Positions 36,187 to 48,600 of a stretch of DNA of 64,000 nucleotides are shown one piece after another. Origin of the DNA: Solen grandis (Eukaryota > Mollusca > Bivalvia > Adapedonta > Solenidae). Numbering within the stretch: the stretch's first letter is position 1; the number at the start of each line of letters is the position of its first letter. The notes under the pieces were generated by a model that ran no database searches, was not told where the DNA came from, and worked only from the letters and a program-made list of their open reading frames with translations. The DNA is taken from assembly GCA_021229015.1 (NCBI GenBank), contig CM037782.1, positions 59,321,514 through 59,385,513 on the forward strand, read 5' to 3'. The position numbers and the translations under genes were made by a program.

Positions 36187-36305
36187 CTGACGTAAAGGAA
36201 TCACACGCTGTGCTCGAGTTCCCGCCAAATGTTGAGATCTTCGTGCGCAACGTAACTCGTGCACAGGACATTCGGATTGCATCGATGATTTCCGGGTAAT
36301 CAAAG
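36187..36305 (-). promoter_or_regulatory. CpG-rich candidate first exon / promoter of RAB23
   Basis: A compact block with about a dozen CpG dinucleotides stands out in CpG-poor surroundings. On the minus strand it carries an ETS-like CCGGAAAT (near 36290) and GGCGGGAACTC, and ends with TTTACGTCAG followed by a consensus-like donor GTAACA at 36186. It is upstream of the visible RAB23 exons and in the right orientation to be a non-coding first exon. No transcript evidence is available, so this is inference. Confidence 0.4.
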
Positions 36306-37835
36306 TGTTGTGGGTATCGCATGTCAGTTATTAAAAAAAATCTTTTACTGACTTATATATATGATTATCTTTAGTGATTGTTTGCTTGTTTAAAACCATT
36401 GGCAATAATTTATGCTTATCAAACGGCAAGGAGGCCAAAAGGAAAATTATATATTTTGTATATTAATATTTTTGTCTTGTACATTAATACCGCTCGGAAG
36501 TTTAAAAAATTTTTACACTGGAATTCTAATTATAAGAAAAAGTAATATGATAAAATCATAAAGGATATATTGAAGTATAAAAATAGAAGATGCGTATTTG
36601 TCAAGGGTGAGCCTATTTTCGCTACATTGTCTTCAGTAAAAACAAGAAATATCTTCTTAATAAAAAGGTATTCGGCGTTGATGGGGATTAGTCATTTAGA
36701 ATTTCACTTTACTGTGACGGTGAAACAGACTAAAATATACTGCTGTTTTATTTATTTATTTATTTATTTTTATAACAGAGATTTATATCAATGTGCATCT
36801 AAGAAAAGTGTTTTTATAAAACATTTATATTCTTAGTATAGAGTCTTATTCAGTCCGAGTACTCTATTGATTTTTCGTGATTACGAAGCATATATTTCAG
36901 GTAGTTGTCAAGAAAAAACAATGTGCGCAAACTTTTCCCCTTAGAATAAGCATTCAACCGTTCAAATATTCATTGCGTGATCATTCGTAAATAGATCAAG
37001 AGAGTTCAGACAGCTACGCCAAAAAAAAGGGGGTAAGAAACCCTCACAGTTAGCGATTTTTTTCGCGAATGCCGCTTCATTTGCGGACCAGATCGCCACC
37101 ATGAGAGGCCAATCTACTTTGAAATTAACGACAAACAAGCTTCAATTTCACCAACAATACTAGGCGCTAAGTAATGCCGAATTTTTTAAGGCAGCAAGGC
37201 TCCTGTTGAAAAGCATCCGTAAATAGGCTAGAATTATTGTCCACTGCTTTGAAACTGAGGGTTAAAGCCCCGTTTTTTTTTTCTTCTTTCTTTCATGTTC
37301 TCTTTGATCATTTTATCTGTATCCCTAAGATCAGATTTAAATGCAAAAAATCAACAACAAAAAAACATTTAATTTTATTTCTATAATGTGTTGTATTCGT
37401 TGGCTAAAATATGATAAGTTGAATAACAAATATAGTGCCTGGTATATTGAACGTCTAAAAATTCAAAACCATTGGACAAAGTCTATTAAATTTTGGCAAG
37501 ATCAGCCAAAATGCTTCTAAGAAAATTGTGGTAATATGTCTCTCAAGCATTTGCATTTAAGCGATATTTTGAATAAGGCACCCTGAGCATAAACATTCTA
37601 AAATCAATCTTTAAAATGAATGCGGTAGTGTCACAATTTATAATACATTTCAAATATTTTGAGTCGAAACAACCATTTAATATGTATGGTTTGACTGCCG
37701 AATGCTATTATATATTTATCACTAAAAAGAGACCTTTCAATGTATATTCGAGCTTTGGATAAGAAAAATGTCCGTAAGTCCAAACCTGTACGGTAAATAT
37801 TGTTTTAATTTTGATTGATTGATTGATTTTTGAGT

Positions 37836-38046
37836 TTACCGTCGCTGCGACAGTATTTCAGTCATATGGCGACGTCCAGCTAATTACGGGTGGAGGAAGA
37901 CCCAGAATGCATGGAGGCATCCGGGTAGAACCATCGTACCGCAAGCCAGCTGGAAGGCTGTCACACTGTCGGGACTCGAACCCACGCGGTGAGGGACTGA
38001 GTGAGTGTTAAAGTCAGCGACTTTACCCTCTCGGCCACCGAGGCCC
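37836..38046 (-). repeat. tRNA-derived SINE with well-preserved Pol III boxes
   Basis: On the minus strand the head reads GGGGCCTCGGTGGCCGAGAG then GGTAAAGTCGCTGACTTTAA, like a Leu/Ser-type tRNA 5' half, and the B box GTGGGTTCGAGTCCC is perfect (complement at about 37970-37984). The body includes CCTCCACCCGTAATTAGCTG. The plus-strand 62-codon frame is not real. Confidence 0.8.
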
Positions 38047-40023
38047 CGTTTGAATTTTGGATAAAGGTGTTCTTTTAGACATACTGTAAAAAAGTACTAT
38101 TTATTTTTCAATTCTCCATAGTGTCTATTAGGGTCAAACTACCTTTATTAACTAAACGCATCCCACCATTTTTCTTGTAGGAACTAATGAGTAACAATAT
38201 TTATTGAATATTTGGGTATTTTTAATATACAAATAACAATAATGGAACTCACCACTAAGTCTTTTAAATATAACTTAGTGCTGTGTCAGAGTCTGATTTC
38301 AATAGAAATACGATATACTTAACTATATAAAGGCTCGAATGTATTTTCCTTTTCATGGTGAAAATATCATATTGATTATTGTTATTATTAAATACTGTTA
38401 TGGAATGTTTAATTTTTCAACATAAAACTTATTATATCAAATTAGAATTATTTACCCGCGGACAGCCAGATGTAAAACTAAAATAGTTTAAAATCACAGA
38501 CGTAGTGCCTCCGCAAAATAATAATAATAATAAAAAAAAGAATAAATAAATAAATAAATCTGAATATGGGGCACGCACGTGGAGTCATGGAACATATGAG
38601 TATGTGACATCAATTTTGAATATATATTATTCGGTATATTCCCATACATGCTTAAAGTGCTTTAAGTGTTCAATACTTACTGGACTAGTTTCTGTGAAAA
38701 ATAGAGCGGTCATAGGAAAGAAAAATGTTCTCGTCACTCATGGGTTCGGCTTTTCAAGGAAAACTCATGAAATAACATTTCAGCATTCTCTCGCGTCTTT
38801 AAAATAAATGATCGCCTCGAGGTCAAACAGTTTAAATACAATACTACAATTAATAACTCCATTATGTAATATATGTATTTGTGTATATACATTGTATTGT
38901 GAAATTTATACAACAGCCAAACCAGTAAACAACTTTTTTTTGTAAAATAGAGTATTTAACACAAATAATACATACTCGTATCATTTTTATAACCACTAAA
39001 GGCATAGATAACATTTTATTTCATTTTTATTTGTTTTATTTTGGCTGGGGAAATGGGGTGTGGACATTTCATACGATCAACTTCACATTATCTTAATTTG
39101 AGAGTGGGAAAGCAGATCTGACAAAGATTACAGGAATCAAGCCTACACTTAATAATGTACTAGGGCATTTAAAAAATGTAACAACATGAAACGGTTGTGT
39201 ACAGTGAATTTCTCTTATTTTTGGCTATTTTTCTCTACATCGAAAACTTAAAAAAGCAAACCTTGCATTCATTATTTGCTAATTATAAAATCATTCTAAC
39301 AAAACACTGCCATTTTGAGGGGGAAAAAGACGAAACAGGAGCTCTTGGCATTGTGGTCTCCGTCTTTAAAATCTAAATAGGCTGAAACAGTCGGGTTTAG
39401 TTTGGCGAAATTAGGAATCGCAATTTTAATTTTGATTTCTGAAAGTACCCATCATACTTTCTATCTATATAGGCCTACTTGAAATAAGCATATATTCGGA
39501 GTAAAAAAATCCTTTCTGGCATTCGCTACGTTACTTATATAATTGAAACAATTTAAACGATATGACATAAGGGCCGATTTCAGAAAGAACACTTGCTTCA
39601 ATCATACTCGGTTATGCAACATTTACTACCAACATTTAGCATCCGGATAGCTCGGTTTCATTGATCATTAAGCAAAGTTTAACTTGATTTTGCGCGATTT
39701 TATTCGGTGCAGTCAGATACTACCACTGGATATCGACTCTGCTGCACAAGGTACAAGTGCAAAACCACTAAATTTAATCTTTAACCGAAGGGTATGGTTT
39801 ACGTACGATTAAACTAAGGCCAGCGATTACACGTACATTGTTCACTAGTTATATCTGTTTTAACATAATATCAACAGATATTAATTGAAAAGTTTTTTTT
39901 TTCTTTTTTGGTATATAAAGCTGACCAGCCGAAGGTTCTGGGAGACTACCCTTGGAAGTCTACGTAGTGATATACATCTGGTACTGAATTAAACTGGTGT
40001 CAGCTATCATTGTATTGTGTCAG

Positions 40024-40263
40024 TTTACCCTTTCCCTCATAGAGGACGCCATGAAAAGACCTATGCGAACAGCATAAAACCAGATCAGCCTGCGAGTAAC
40101 TCGCAGGCTGATCAGGTTTTATGCTGTTCACTGCTCCTCAGTGGTCTGGAAATGAGGATTTTGTAATTAAATTTGGTAAGGTTTAACTGTGGTTTTCTGC
40201 AGATCAGGCTTTATGTGGTACCTATTGAGTGCGTCAAAATGAGTCTATATGAGGGAAAGGGTT
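40024..40263 (+). mobile_element. Palindromic MITE, copy 5
   Basis: Starts TTTACCCTTTCCCTCATAG and ends TATGAGGGAAAGGGTT. The core hairpin GCCTGCGAGTAACTCGCAGG is intact. Shared indels with copies 3 and 4 (GTACCTATTGAGTGCG) group them as one subfamily. Confidence 0.87.
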
Positions 40264-42544
40264 GATACGACCATAACACCACAGTAGTTTATATTGGTTA
40301 GGATATCAAAAAAAAAAGAGAAAATGCTGAGATTTCACATTTATTTGAAGTAGATTGCAGATCAAGAGATCAAAACAAATTAAATAGGAATCACACACAA
40401 AGCTCTACACAATTTATTTTGTACGATATCTGTGTGACTGTAATCAAACAACTGTTGCTTCTACATAACTTAAGACTTAGTAAAAGTACTTCCTTGGGAC
40501 TCATGTTAAGTTTTTACAGCTATCATATAACCCTATTTAAATGTTCTTGGGGATTTGCTATTTTCCCTCTTTATTACAAAACAAGCCTGATTGACCGCCT
40601 TCTACCCACTTGCTCTAAGAAGAGTTAATTCTTTAAAAATATTTAAGTATATATATTGTTTTTTGGATATTGTTAAATTCCAGAATCAAAAACTAAGTCT
40701 ACTTTTATTGTTAGTACAAGTATTGTTGGACACATTTTTGTTGAAATAGTTTCTGGTGTGGTTTGTCTGATTTTGCTTCTACAAAATGGTGTAGGAGCTT
40801 TATTAGAGGGGGGGCTTTCAAATGATGGATATATTTTCATATATGTATCTTCATTGAAATGTACAACCTAATTAGTATAAAAAGGGTTCCTTTATTATTA
40901 CCAGTTTCTTCAACAAATCAGAACCAGACTTTATTTCTTATTAGTTCTTTTACAAGAGATTCCTGGAAAAGTCTTGAGTTGTTGAAGTTAACTGACATAG
41001 CTGAACACTAAGGCATTGGAATTGTGACACACTTACTTATTGATAAGGAAGACAAAATAAATATAAGTAGATATAAGTCCTATATATCAAATTAATTGAT
41101 TGTGCAATGAAAATGATGGCCATATGAGGTCTGCACTACATTATCACTGGAATAAACTAGAAGTTTAACTTTGTAAAACTGACAAACTACCCTGAAACTC
41201 AAAATATAGACAAAGGTCCCATAACCAAATAGACTGAAGATGTTTTTAACACTATTCCCACAGATCACTGTTCGTATCTACTTTTCCACTTATGAAACTG
41301 TTAAACTCAAGTGTTATTGCACAAATTCATTCCTAGTTCACATGTGATAAGAGTTACACAGGCTGAACATGATCAAATGTGTGATGGCAAATTAGGAAAT
41401 TTTCTTAATCCTCAACATGAAGTAAAATGTCAAAATAAAATACTGAACAATGAATACAGATTATACACTATTGATAATTAAGTTACAAGCAGCCAAGGTG
41501 TACAATTTGTAAACTATCATTCATCATAATAAGACTTGTAAAACATAGCTACTTCCAAGAAAGTACAACCATAGCACATTTAAAGCACTTTTTATAAGAA
41601 GAAAAACCTCAATAAGCTTTCCATTTCATTCCTCAATCATATATTATATACCGGTACTACATTTATAATCTATAATGTTGTTTTGTATTTCAATGCAATG
41701 TATTGTAATGAACTGTTTCACATTATATAATACAAATGAATTGGTTTAATCTAAAGCATTTCTTTTTAGAACAAGATCATCATAGGCACAATCTGATAAA
41801 TATTGATTAAGTTGTATATAATGATAACTATACAATATCCATAACTATTATACAATGCTCAACGTAAAGTAAATGTAATTTTTTCAATTTTCTGAATTCA
41901 AATAAATACATGGATTTTGAACCGCATGCAGATTCTGCTACCTAAACCAATTACATTTCTGTACTTGTTTATTAGTTTTTTAGGAAACATCATTGTAAAG
42001 TTTATCATATTGTAAAGTCCTCTACACAAAGACAGAGCAAACAGGTATGCATTGCTTGTTGTGATTTTATTTGTCATTTACATCAAAAGCTTTTCACATA
42101 TTTAATGTTATAGCTTTTTGAATACCAAGCTTTTTGTCTTAAAACTGATGATCATACGCATTATATTCTTATTCACAAAGCTTGTACATAAGTGACAACC
42201 AAATATATTAACACTAACATATCACAAATTGCAAGTTCCATATCCAAATTATGCTACACTTAAGTGCAATTTATATAAAAGTGCTATAATTGTCCAGTCA
42301 TTATAGAAAAGTGCTGCTCATTGCTGAGAATAGAGATATTGGTTACTTCTCATGGGAAGTGCTGAAACATTGCAAAACTGTGCCAATCAATGTAAAATCC
42401 CTGTATGATCAGCAAATGTAAATCACTCATAACAAGTTGATTTCTGGACTTAACATGTCACAGTGTCTGAAATATCTGTTAATAACTAGCCTCCTAAAAA
42501 ATCAAGAAAAATGTTTCAGATGTGTGATTTATTCTAGATGTCCC

Positions 42545-42613
42545 TCACTGCATGCTCCCTAGAGTGGACATGGCTGCTGTCAACTTCTCTATTTCTACTG
42601 ACAGTTCATTTTT
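42545..42613 (-). CDS. VARS1: VARS1 last coding exon
   Basis: Acceptor TTTTTCAG before 42613, 23 codons including the TGA stop at 42547-42545. Encodes [18 protein letters not shown] then GSMQ. It completes the C-terminal coiled coil, as in vertebrate ValRS (KVDEAIALFQ...). Confidence 0.93.
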   Translation of the reverse strand, partial: KNELSVEIEKLTAAMSTLGSMQ

Positions 42614-45600
42614 CTGAAAAACAAAAACACATTTTTTTAAAGTTACCTCTTTCCTTATATGTATAGAAACAGATATATAGATTATATAGAGGGTATTTGT
42701 TTCTTTTGAGTGGATATGGGTTATATTTCATCAAGTAGTGATACAATTACAATATTTTCACGAACATGTAGTGAGAGTTAAAATGTTAAAAGTTTACCAC
42801 TTTGAGATGAGATATATTCTATATAAACTCAACACAAACACATTTTCTTTTTATTTTATGCTAGCTGCTGCTACATACCCGTTATAGAGTAAACAATAGT
42901 GTTCTTTGGAACACACGTGTCACCTGCTGAGGCATGACAAAAAAGTGTGACGGACAAGTGTGATGGAAAAAGTGTGATGGACAGATGACGGAAAAGTGAT
43001 TCCTATGTGTCACCTCAGCTTACAGCAGGTGACACAAAAAGTAGTTCCTCCAGATCTATATCACTCTCACTGTGAGATATGGATTTTATCTCATGAATAG
43101 AATTCAGCAAAGCTATATAGACAGACTACTAAACATGCATAAAAGAAGTCAAAACCTTGCAAGATCAACTGACCATAAAACAATCTCATTTTAAGAGAGT
43201 CTACCATATTAGAAAATTGTTTATATACCAATCCATAGACAAATGGTATACCTTTTCTGTGTTCTGTTTGCGTACATCCTCGGGCACCTTGACCTCATAG
43301 TCGGCAATCGCCATTGCGTCCTCCACCTTCTTGAGCTGGACAGTCAGTCGTTCTTTCTTCCCGGTGAGCTTCGTAAGCTCCTTCTCTATGTCTATCAATC
43401 CCTAGGGAATGAAAAGTTTAACATTTTGAAGTTCATTAATCTTACGATGAATGGACAGAGAGCAGTGTGTCTCATTATATGAAAATCTTACTAACACTGA
43501 CTGCAGTGTCAACATGGTCCTAAGACCTTCTACTACTACTGTTTACTGGCTACTATCATAAATGATGAAGATATTGGAATTTTTTCAAGGAGGGTATGAA
43601 TCTTGGTCAATTGGGAGTAGTATTCCTTGTATTATATATAGCCTTTCATGTCAGACCTGTTTGGTCCACTGAGCCATTGTTCTTCTTGATGTTTGAGTAA
43701 TTTTAAAGAGCTAGAGGAAATCAAATTTCCAAACAGGTGACCAAGGGTATAGCCCATCCTCCTTTTCACTATGTTAAGTGGGAGTATAACAAGTACCTTG
43801 ATCATCAGGTGTGTCTCACACTTGGCTGACACAGTCTGTACAGCACAGCCCGGGGGTGGGGCCTGGTCCACCATGATCTGGACTGTCCCAGACAGAGAGA
43901 GCACCTGTAACAGGTCAGGGTGGGTCCGCAGCTGGTTGGCCGTCTCCTCATCGCTACACTTGATGTACACTGTAATACAGGGGAAGGGTACACTTAAGAG
44001 TACATTGCAACAGAAGAACAGGGTATGTCTTAATGATGATGTTAAAGAGAATGATATACATAGTATTCTATCATGAACAATTCATAATCCTAAAATAGTG
44101 TCTAAAGTCCTGATACTGAAAATTTTCTTATTTGAATGAACATCAAAAGCTGCTTCTAAAGTGGATGCTAGCAGTATGTATTAGGTACACAATTTGCGGT
44201 ATAAAATTTATAAAACTTTTTTTATAAGTATTACTGTCAAACTTCGGTGACTCGAACACTGAAAACTAGATCACCATACTTTACTTGAACACATTTCAAG
44301 GTCCCGGCAAAACTGTTCTTTATTGTTCGACATGTGATGTTCGCCGGCAATTTAACTGCAACCTGCAGTGCAACGTGTTTTTCACACATTGTGAGATTGG
44401 CACAGGCATTTATTAATTATTCTTATTAAAGTAATTTGCTAAATGTTACTTGTTTCATTTGAGCTGATATTTATGTTATCTAATTGTGCTATATTTGTGG
44501 ATTATTCACAACTTTTTTCGGAATATGCAGAAAATGTTATGACTTGCATGTTGGCCGATGTATGTGTAAATCTACATGAATGAAATGAAAATCATCATTG
44601 AGGTTTGTGCTTTCATAATTGATTTTGTTAGCTGCTGCTTAATGGATTTATATTTTATTTAAAGAACAAAAGAATGACAAAAAAAAGCGTATTTTATTTA
44701 ATGATACCTTTAATATTATTTGCCGATGTTAGAATAAGAAAAATGACAAATACGATTATTTACTTTAATTGATCAGTGCTAAAAGAAGGCCTAATAATAA
44801 ATAATATCTTTTTAATACATGTATGTACATCATTATAACCACGGTTGGGTCGAACCACTGATGACTAGAACTAATTGCTGTTCCCCCAGCCTGTTTGAGT
44901 CACCGAAGTTCGACTGTATATCATATTTTTATTAATAGTAACACGCAATCATCATTATATCACCTTCATAATTTGATGCAAGTCAAATAACTTTGAAATA
45001 AAATAGACTCTTACAATCAGGTTTCATTTTCGGCGTGAGATTGTAGTCCCCACGTATAGAGCGTACAGACTTGACCACGTTCTGTACAAATTCTACCTCC
45101 GTCTCTAACTCAAGCTTCCTCCATGGATACTGAAGTTAAAAACATGTCACATGTCATGTCAATCACTGTACCACTATAATGCATAGCCATAATTACAATT
45201 GTTTATGGGTCAACATTTTGATGCCACATACTGAATTCTCATGAAATCATAGAAATGTGCACTATACATGAATGTTCACGGTTAGTACTGGTAAATCTTC
45301 CTTGTACTTGGTGCTCAGTAAGTAACTGGTGTCTGGATAATGTGACTTTGTGTGGTATCGTGTTACTTTTCTAGGGTGAGATACTGCAGTGAGGCAGAAC
45401 TATATCTGTGTCATATAAAGAAAAGTCCCAAAATGACTGAATTACCATTAATGGGATGTTAAACCCAAGCAAACAAACTAATAATAAGTGATATTTTATA
45501 TATAGAGGATATTTGTTTGTTTTGAATGGATATGAGTTATATCTCATTGAGTAGTGATACAATTTCATATTCATGTAGCGTGAGTGAAAATGTGAAAATT

Positions 45601-48600
45601 GTATCACTTCAAGATGAGATATAACCCGTATCCACTCAAAAACAAATTTTCTTTTATGCTAACTGCTGCTACTTTTCCTTTAAAAGTTAAAAAAAGTAGT
45701 CCCGGCAGATCTATATCATCAAACTGTGGGATACAAATACTATCTCACTGATAGAACACAATATTTCATCAGTTAGCATAAAATAAATATAAATATCTGC
45801 ATTTTGATAAACAATATCATCTCTCCTAGTTAAGTAATAGGAGAAAAGATCCATCACAAAGAAAAGTGGTGAATATGCTTTTATTAACCCTTACAATGCT
45901 GTGAGCACTTGAGACTACCTTTACGACCAGTGCAGACCAAGATCAGCCTGAAAATTTGACTTATCATGGTCTTCACTGTTTTGCTATTCAGTCAATTAAT
46001 TTTCAGCAAGCACCCCCATAAACAACTAATACAGAAGACAAGAGGGCCAAGATGGCCCTAGATCGCTCACCTGAGAAAAGTATCATTCATTGCCTGTACA
46101 AAACAGATTGCTTCAGAATTAATATGATGAGGTGAACCAATGTTCAGGAATTTTCTGACCCCATCCACAAAAGATATCATCATGACAAACATTCTGCCAA
46201 ATTTTGAGGATGATTGGACCAAAAATGTTGCCCTCAGAGTATAAACAAGATTTTTCTAAGATTTGACCTACTGACCTACTTTTTGATCCAACCTGACCCA
46301 TTTTCGAAAGGGTTCAAGATATATCAAGACAAACATTCTGACCAAGTTTGAGGAAGATTGGATCAAAATTGTGGCCTCTAGTGTGTAAACAAGATTTTTT
46401 CTAAGATTTGACCTACTGACCTACTTTTTGATCCAACCTGACCCATTTTCGAAAGGGTTCAAGATATCATCAAGACAAACATTCTGACCAAGTTTGAGGA
46501 AGATTGGATTAAAATTGTGGCCTCTAGTGTGTAAACATCAAAATTGTTGATGGACAACAAGATTTTTCTAAGATTTGACCTACTGACCTACTTTTTGATC
46601 CAACCTGACCCATTTTCAAAAGGGTTCAAGATATCATCAAGACAAACATTCTGACCAAGTTTGAGGAAGATTGGATCAAAACTGTGGCCTCTAGTGTGTA
46701 AACATCAAAATTGTTGACGGACGACGGACGACTGACGACGGACGACGGACGACGGACAATCAAGTATCCCAAAAGCTCACCCTGAGCTATGCTCAGGTGA
46801 GCTAAAAAAACAAGTCTATTCTAAGAAATTTAGCATGGTACAGATTAAAGCTTTCTAGAATTATCAAACATATACCAAGAAACATATCAAGGTAACAATA
46901 AAGACATATCATAACTAATATTAGAGAGGAAAACAAGAGTTTACCATTAAGTGAAAAATAAAGACAACATTCAAATTATTATACAAAAGCTAAAACTTGC
47001 AGGTATTGGTCAGTTACAGGAATCTGTGTGCCCATGTCAATATACATGAGCTCTAGGAGTATCACTACTGGTGCTTTAATACCTTCACCATGAAGGAGGA
47101 TCAGAACAAAGTGACTCCCTTATATCTCCCACCAAACTGCCCTTTAATCTTTTTTTATGGTAATGTAACTTACATCCTGTGGTAGTGGGTACGCTGTGAC
47201 ACACAGACTAGGTGGCTCATTCTTGGTTCTCCGTGGCAATCGCTGGAATAACTCCTCGGTGACAAATGGCATTATGGGATGCAGGAGACGTAGACCCGTA
47301 TCTAGACAAGTGTATAACACATCTTGACAGACTTCCTTTGCCTCAGCATCTGTACCATACACAATAGGCTTGATGTATTCCTGGAAGTCAGAAAGATAGT
47401 TTAGAAGATTGTGAAAAGTGAACTGCACCTCTAGATAAATATCATTAATCTTTCCAGTTCTTTATTTAGAAAAGTTAAGCTCTTCCTCTAACCATTTTAT
47501 TAAAGGGAGTAAAACCTCGATAATAAGACCACTATTGGGTCCATCTGAAAGTGGTCTTATTATTGAGTTGGTCTTATTATTGAGTTTGATCTTTTCATAA
47601 ATATTTCATATCAATGTTGATCAAATTCAATACTTTTTTTTTTTTAATTTTATAGATGAAAATAATATCTCTTGAATCAATTTAATGTTTTTAAAAAGTT
47701 TTGTTATGAAATTTCTCTAATTTTCGTATAATTATCAAAGTGATTGCTTATTCAATTGTTGTAATAATAAGATTTTTTTAATTATCCAGTTGCCTCCGAC
47801 TTTTCCCCGTGCTGTTTTGATTCAAGACAATTTCTCTTGAATTTAAAGATCTTAACGTTTGATTTCAGTTTTAAAGCAAAGTCTTTGGAAAGTAGTTATG
47901 AAAGTGATTGACTAATATGACGGGATATCTAATTCTATTTTAGTAAAGTTTTCGTGGGAAGTCTTCTTGCCAATTAACGACTGTCAAAACTTTACTCAAT
48001 CGAAACGCGTCACGGTGATTGTTACTGCTAATCAGGGGCAGCTCATCTGGACATATAACAATTACTCATTAGCTTGACAGCAAATACAGCCGTAGATCCC
48101 AAAATTGCTCTCTGTTACGTAATATTACCCATCTCACCCATTGTTTTCACTCTCCACCGAATCTTATCTACCGTGTTATCAAAACATCCGAATTACGGCA
48201 CGTGCGACCTTCACCTGTACCGGAAACCAGATGTCGTAAAATGACAACTTGAATCAACTTTTTCACAGGACCATTGTTCGCATTATTGAGGTCAAAAGAA
48301 GACTAATTTTACGATTTGGTCCGATTTTAGTGGTCTTTTTACGCAATTTTGAGTTGCCCACTTTAATAAGGTGAGCGACCATTGAAATATATAGAGAAAA
48401 ATTCGGGTCTGGCAAAATGTGCCCGTAATATTGAGTTGGTCGTGATAATGAGTTGGTCGCAGAGTGAGGTTTTACTGTATTATCAATTCATGGTTTGATC
48501 AGCTGTTCACAAATTGTATCACAAACAAACCTATGTGTTTTTCTGTGTAAATTAAAATTATCACTAAAAGTGATTAATACCCCTGTATCCCACCTTATCT

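Larger units (their letters stand above)
36306..42544. other. Intergenic between RAB23 and VARS1, including the VARS1 3' UTR side
   Basis: Contains a TTTATTTA microsatellite (36747-36772), a tRNA-derived SINE (37836-38046), an AAT/AAAT-rich tract (38517-38560) and palindromic MITE copy 5. The last 1-2 kb before 42545 should include the VARS1 3' UTR; a minus-strand AATAAA (complement at 42528-42533) sits only 12 nt past the stop, so the functional poly(A) site is probably a later one. No coding gene was recognised. Confidence 0.5.

Noticed and set aside
37098..37165. Strong Kozak context (GCCACCATGAG) near 37097
   Set aside because: The frame stops after about 20 codons (MRGQSTLKLTTNK...) with no donor continuing a recognisable protein; considered coincidental.
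37970..38046. A possible functional tRNA gene (perfect B box, tRNA-like head)
   Set aside because: It is attached to a SINE body shared with 18389-18570 and the cloverleaf arms do not all pair; treated as a SINE head.
43771..44076. 101-codon plus-strand frame across a VARS1 exon
   Set aside because: It is antisense to the well-supported VARS1 exon at 43797-43978.
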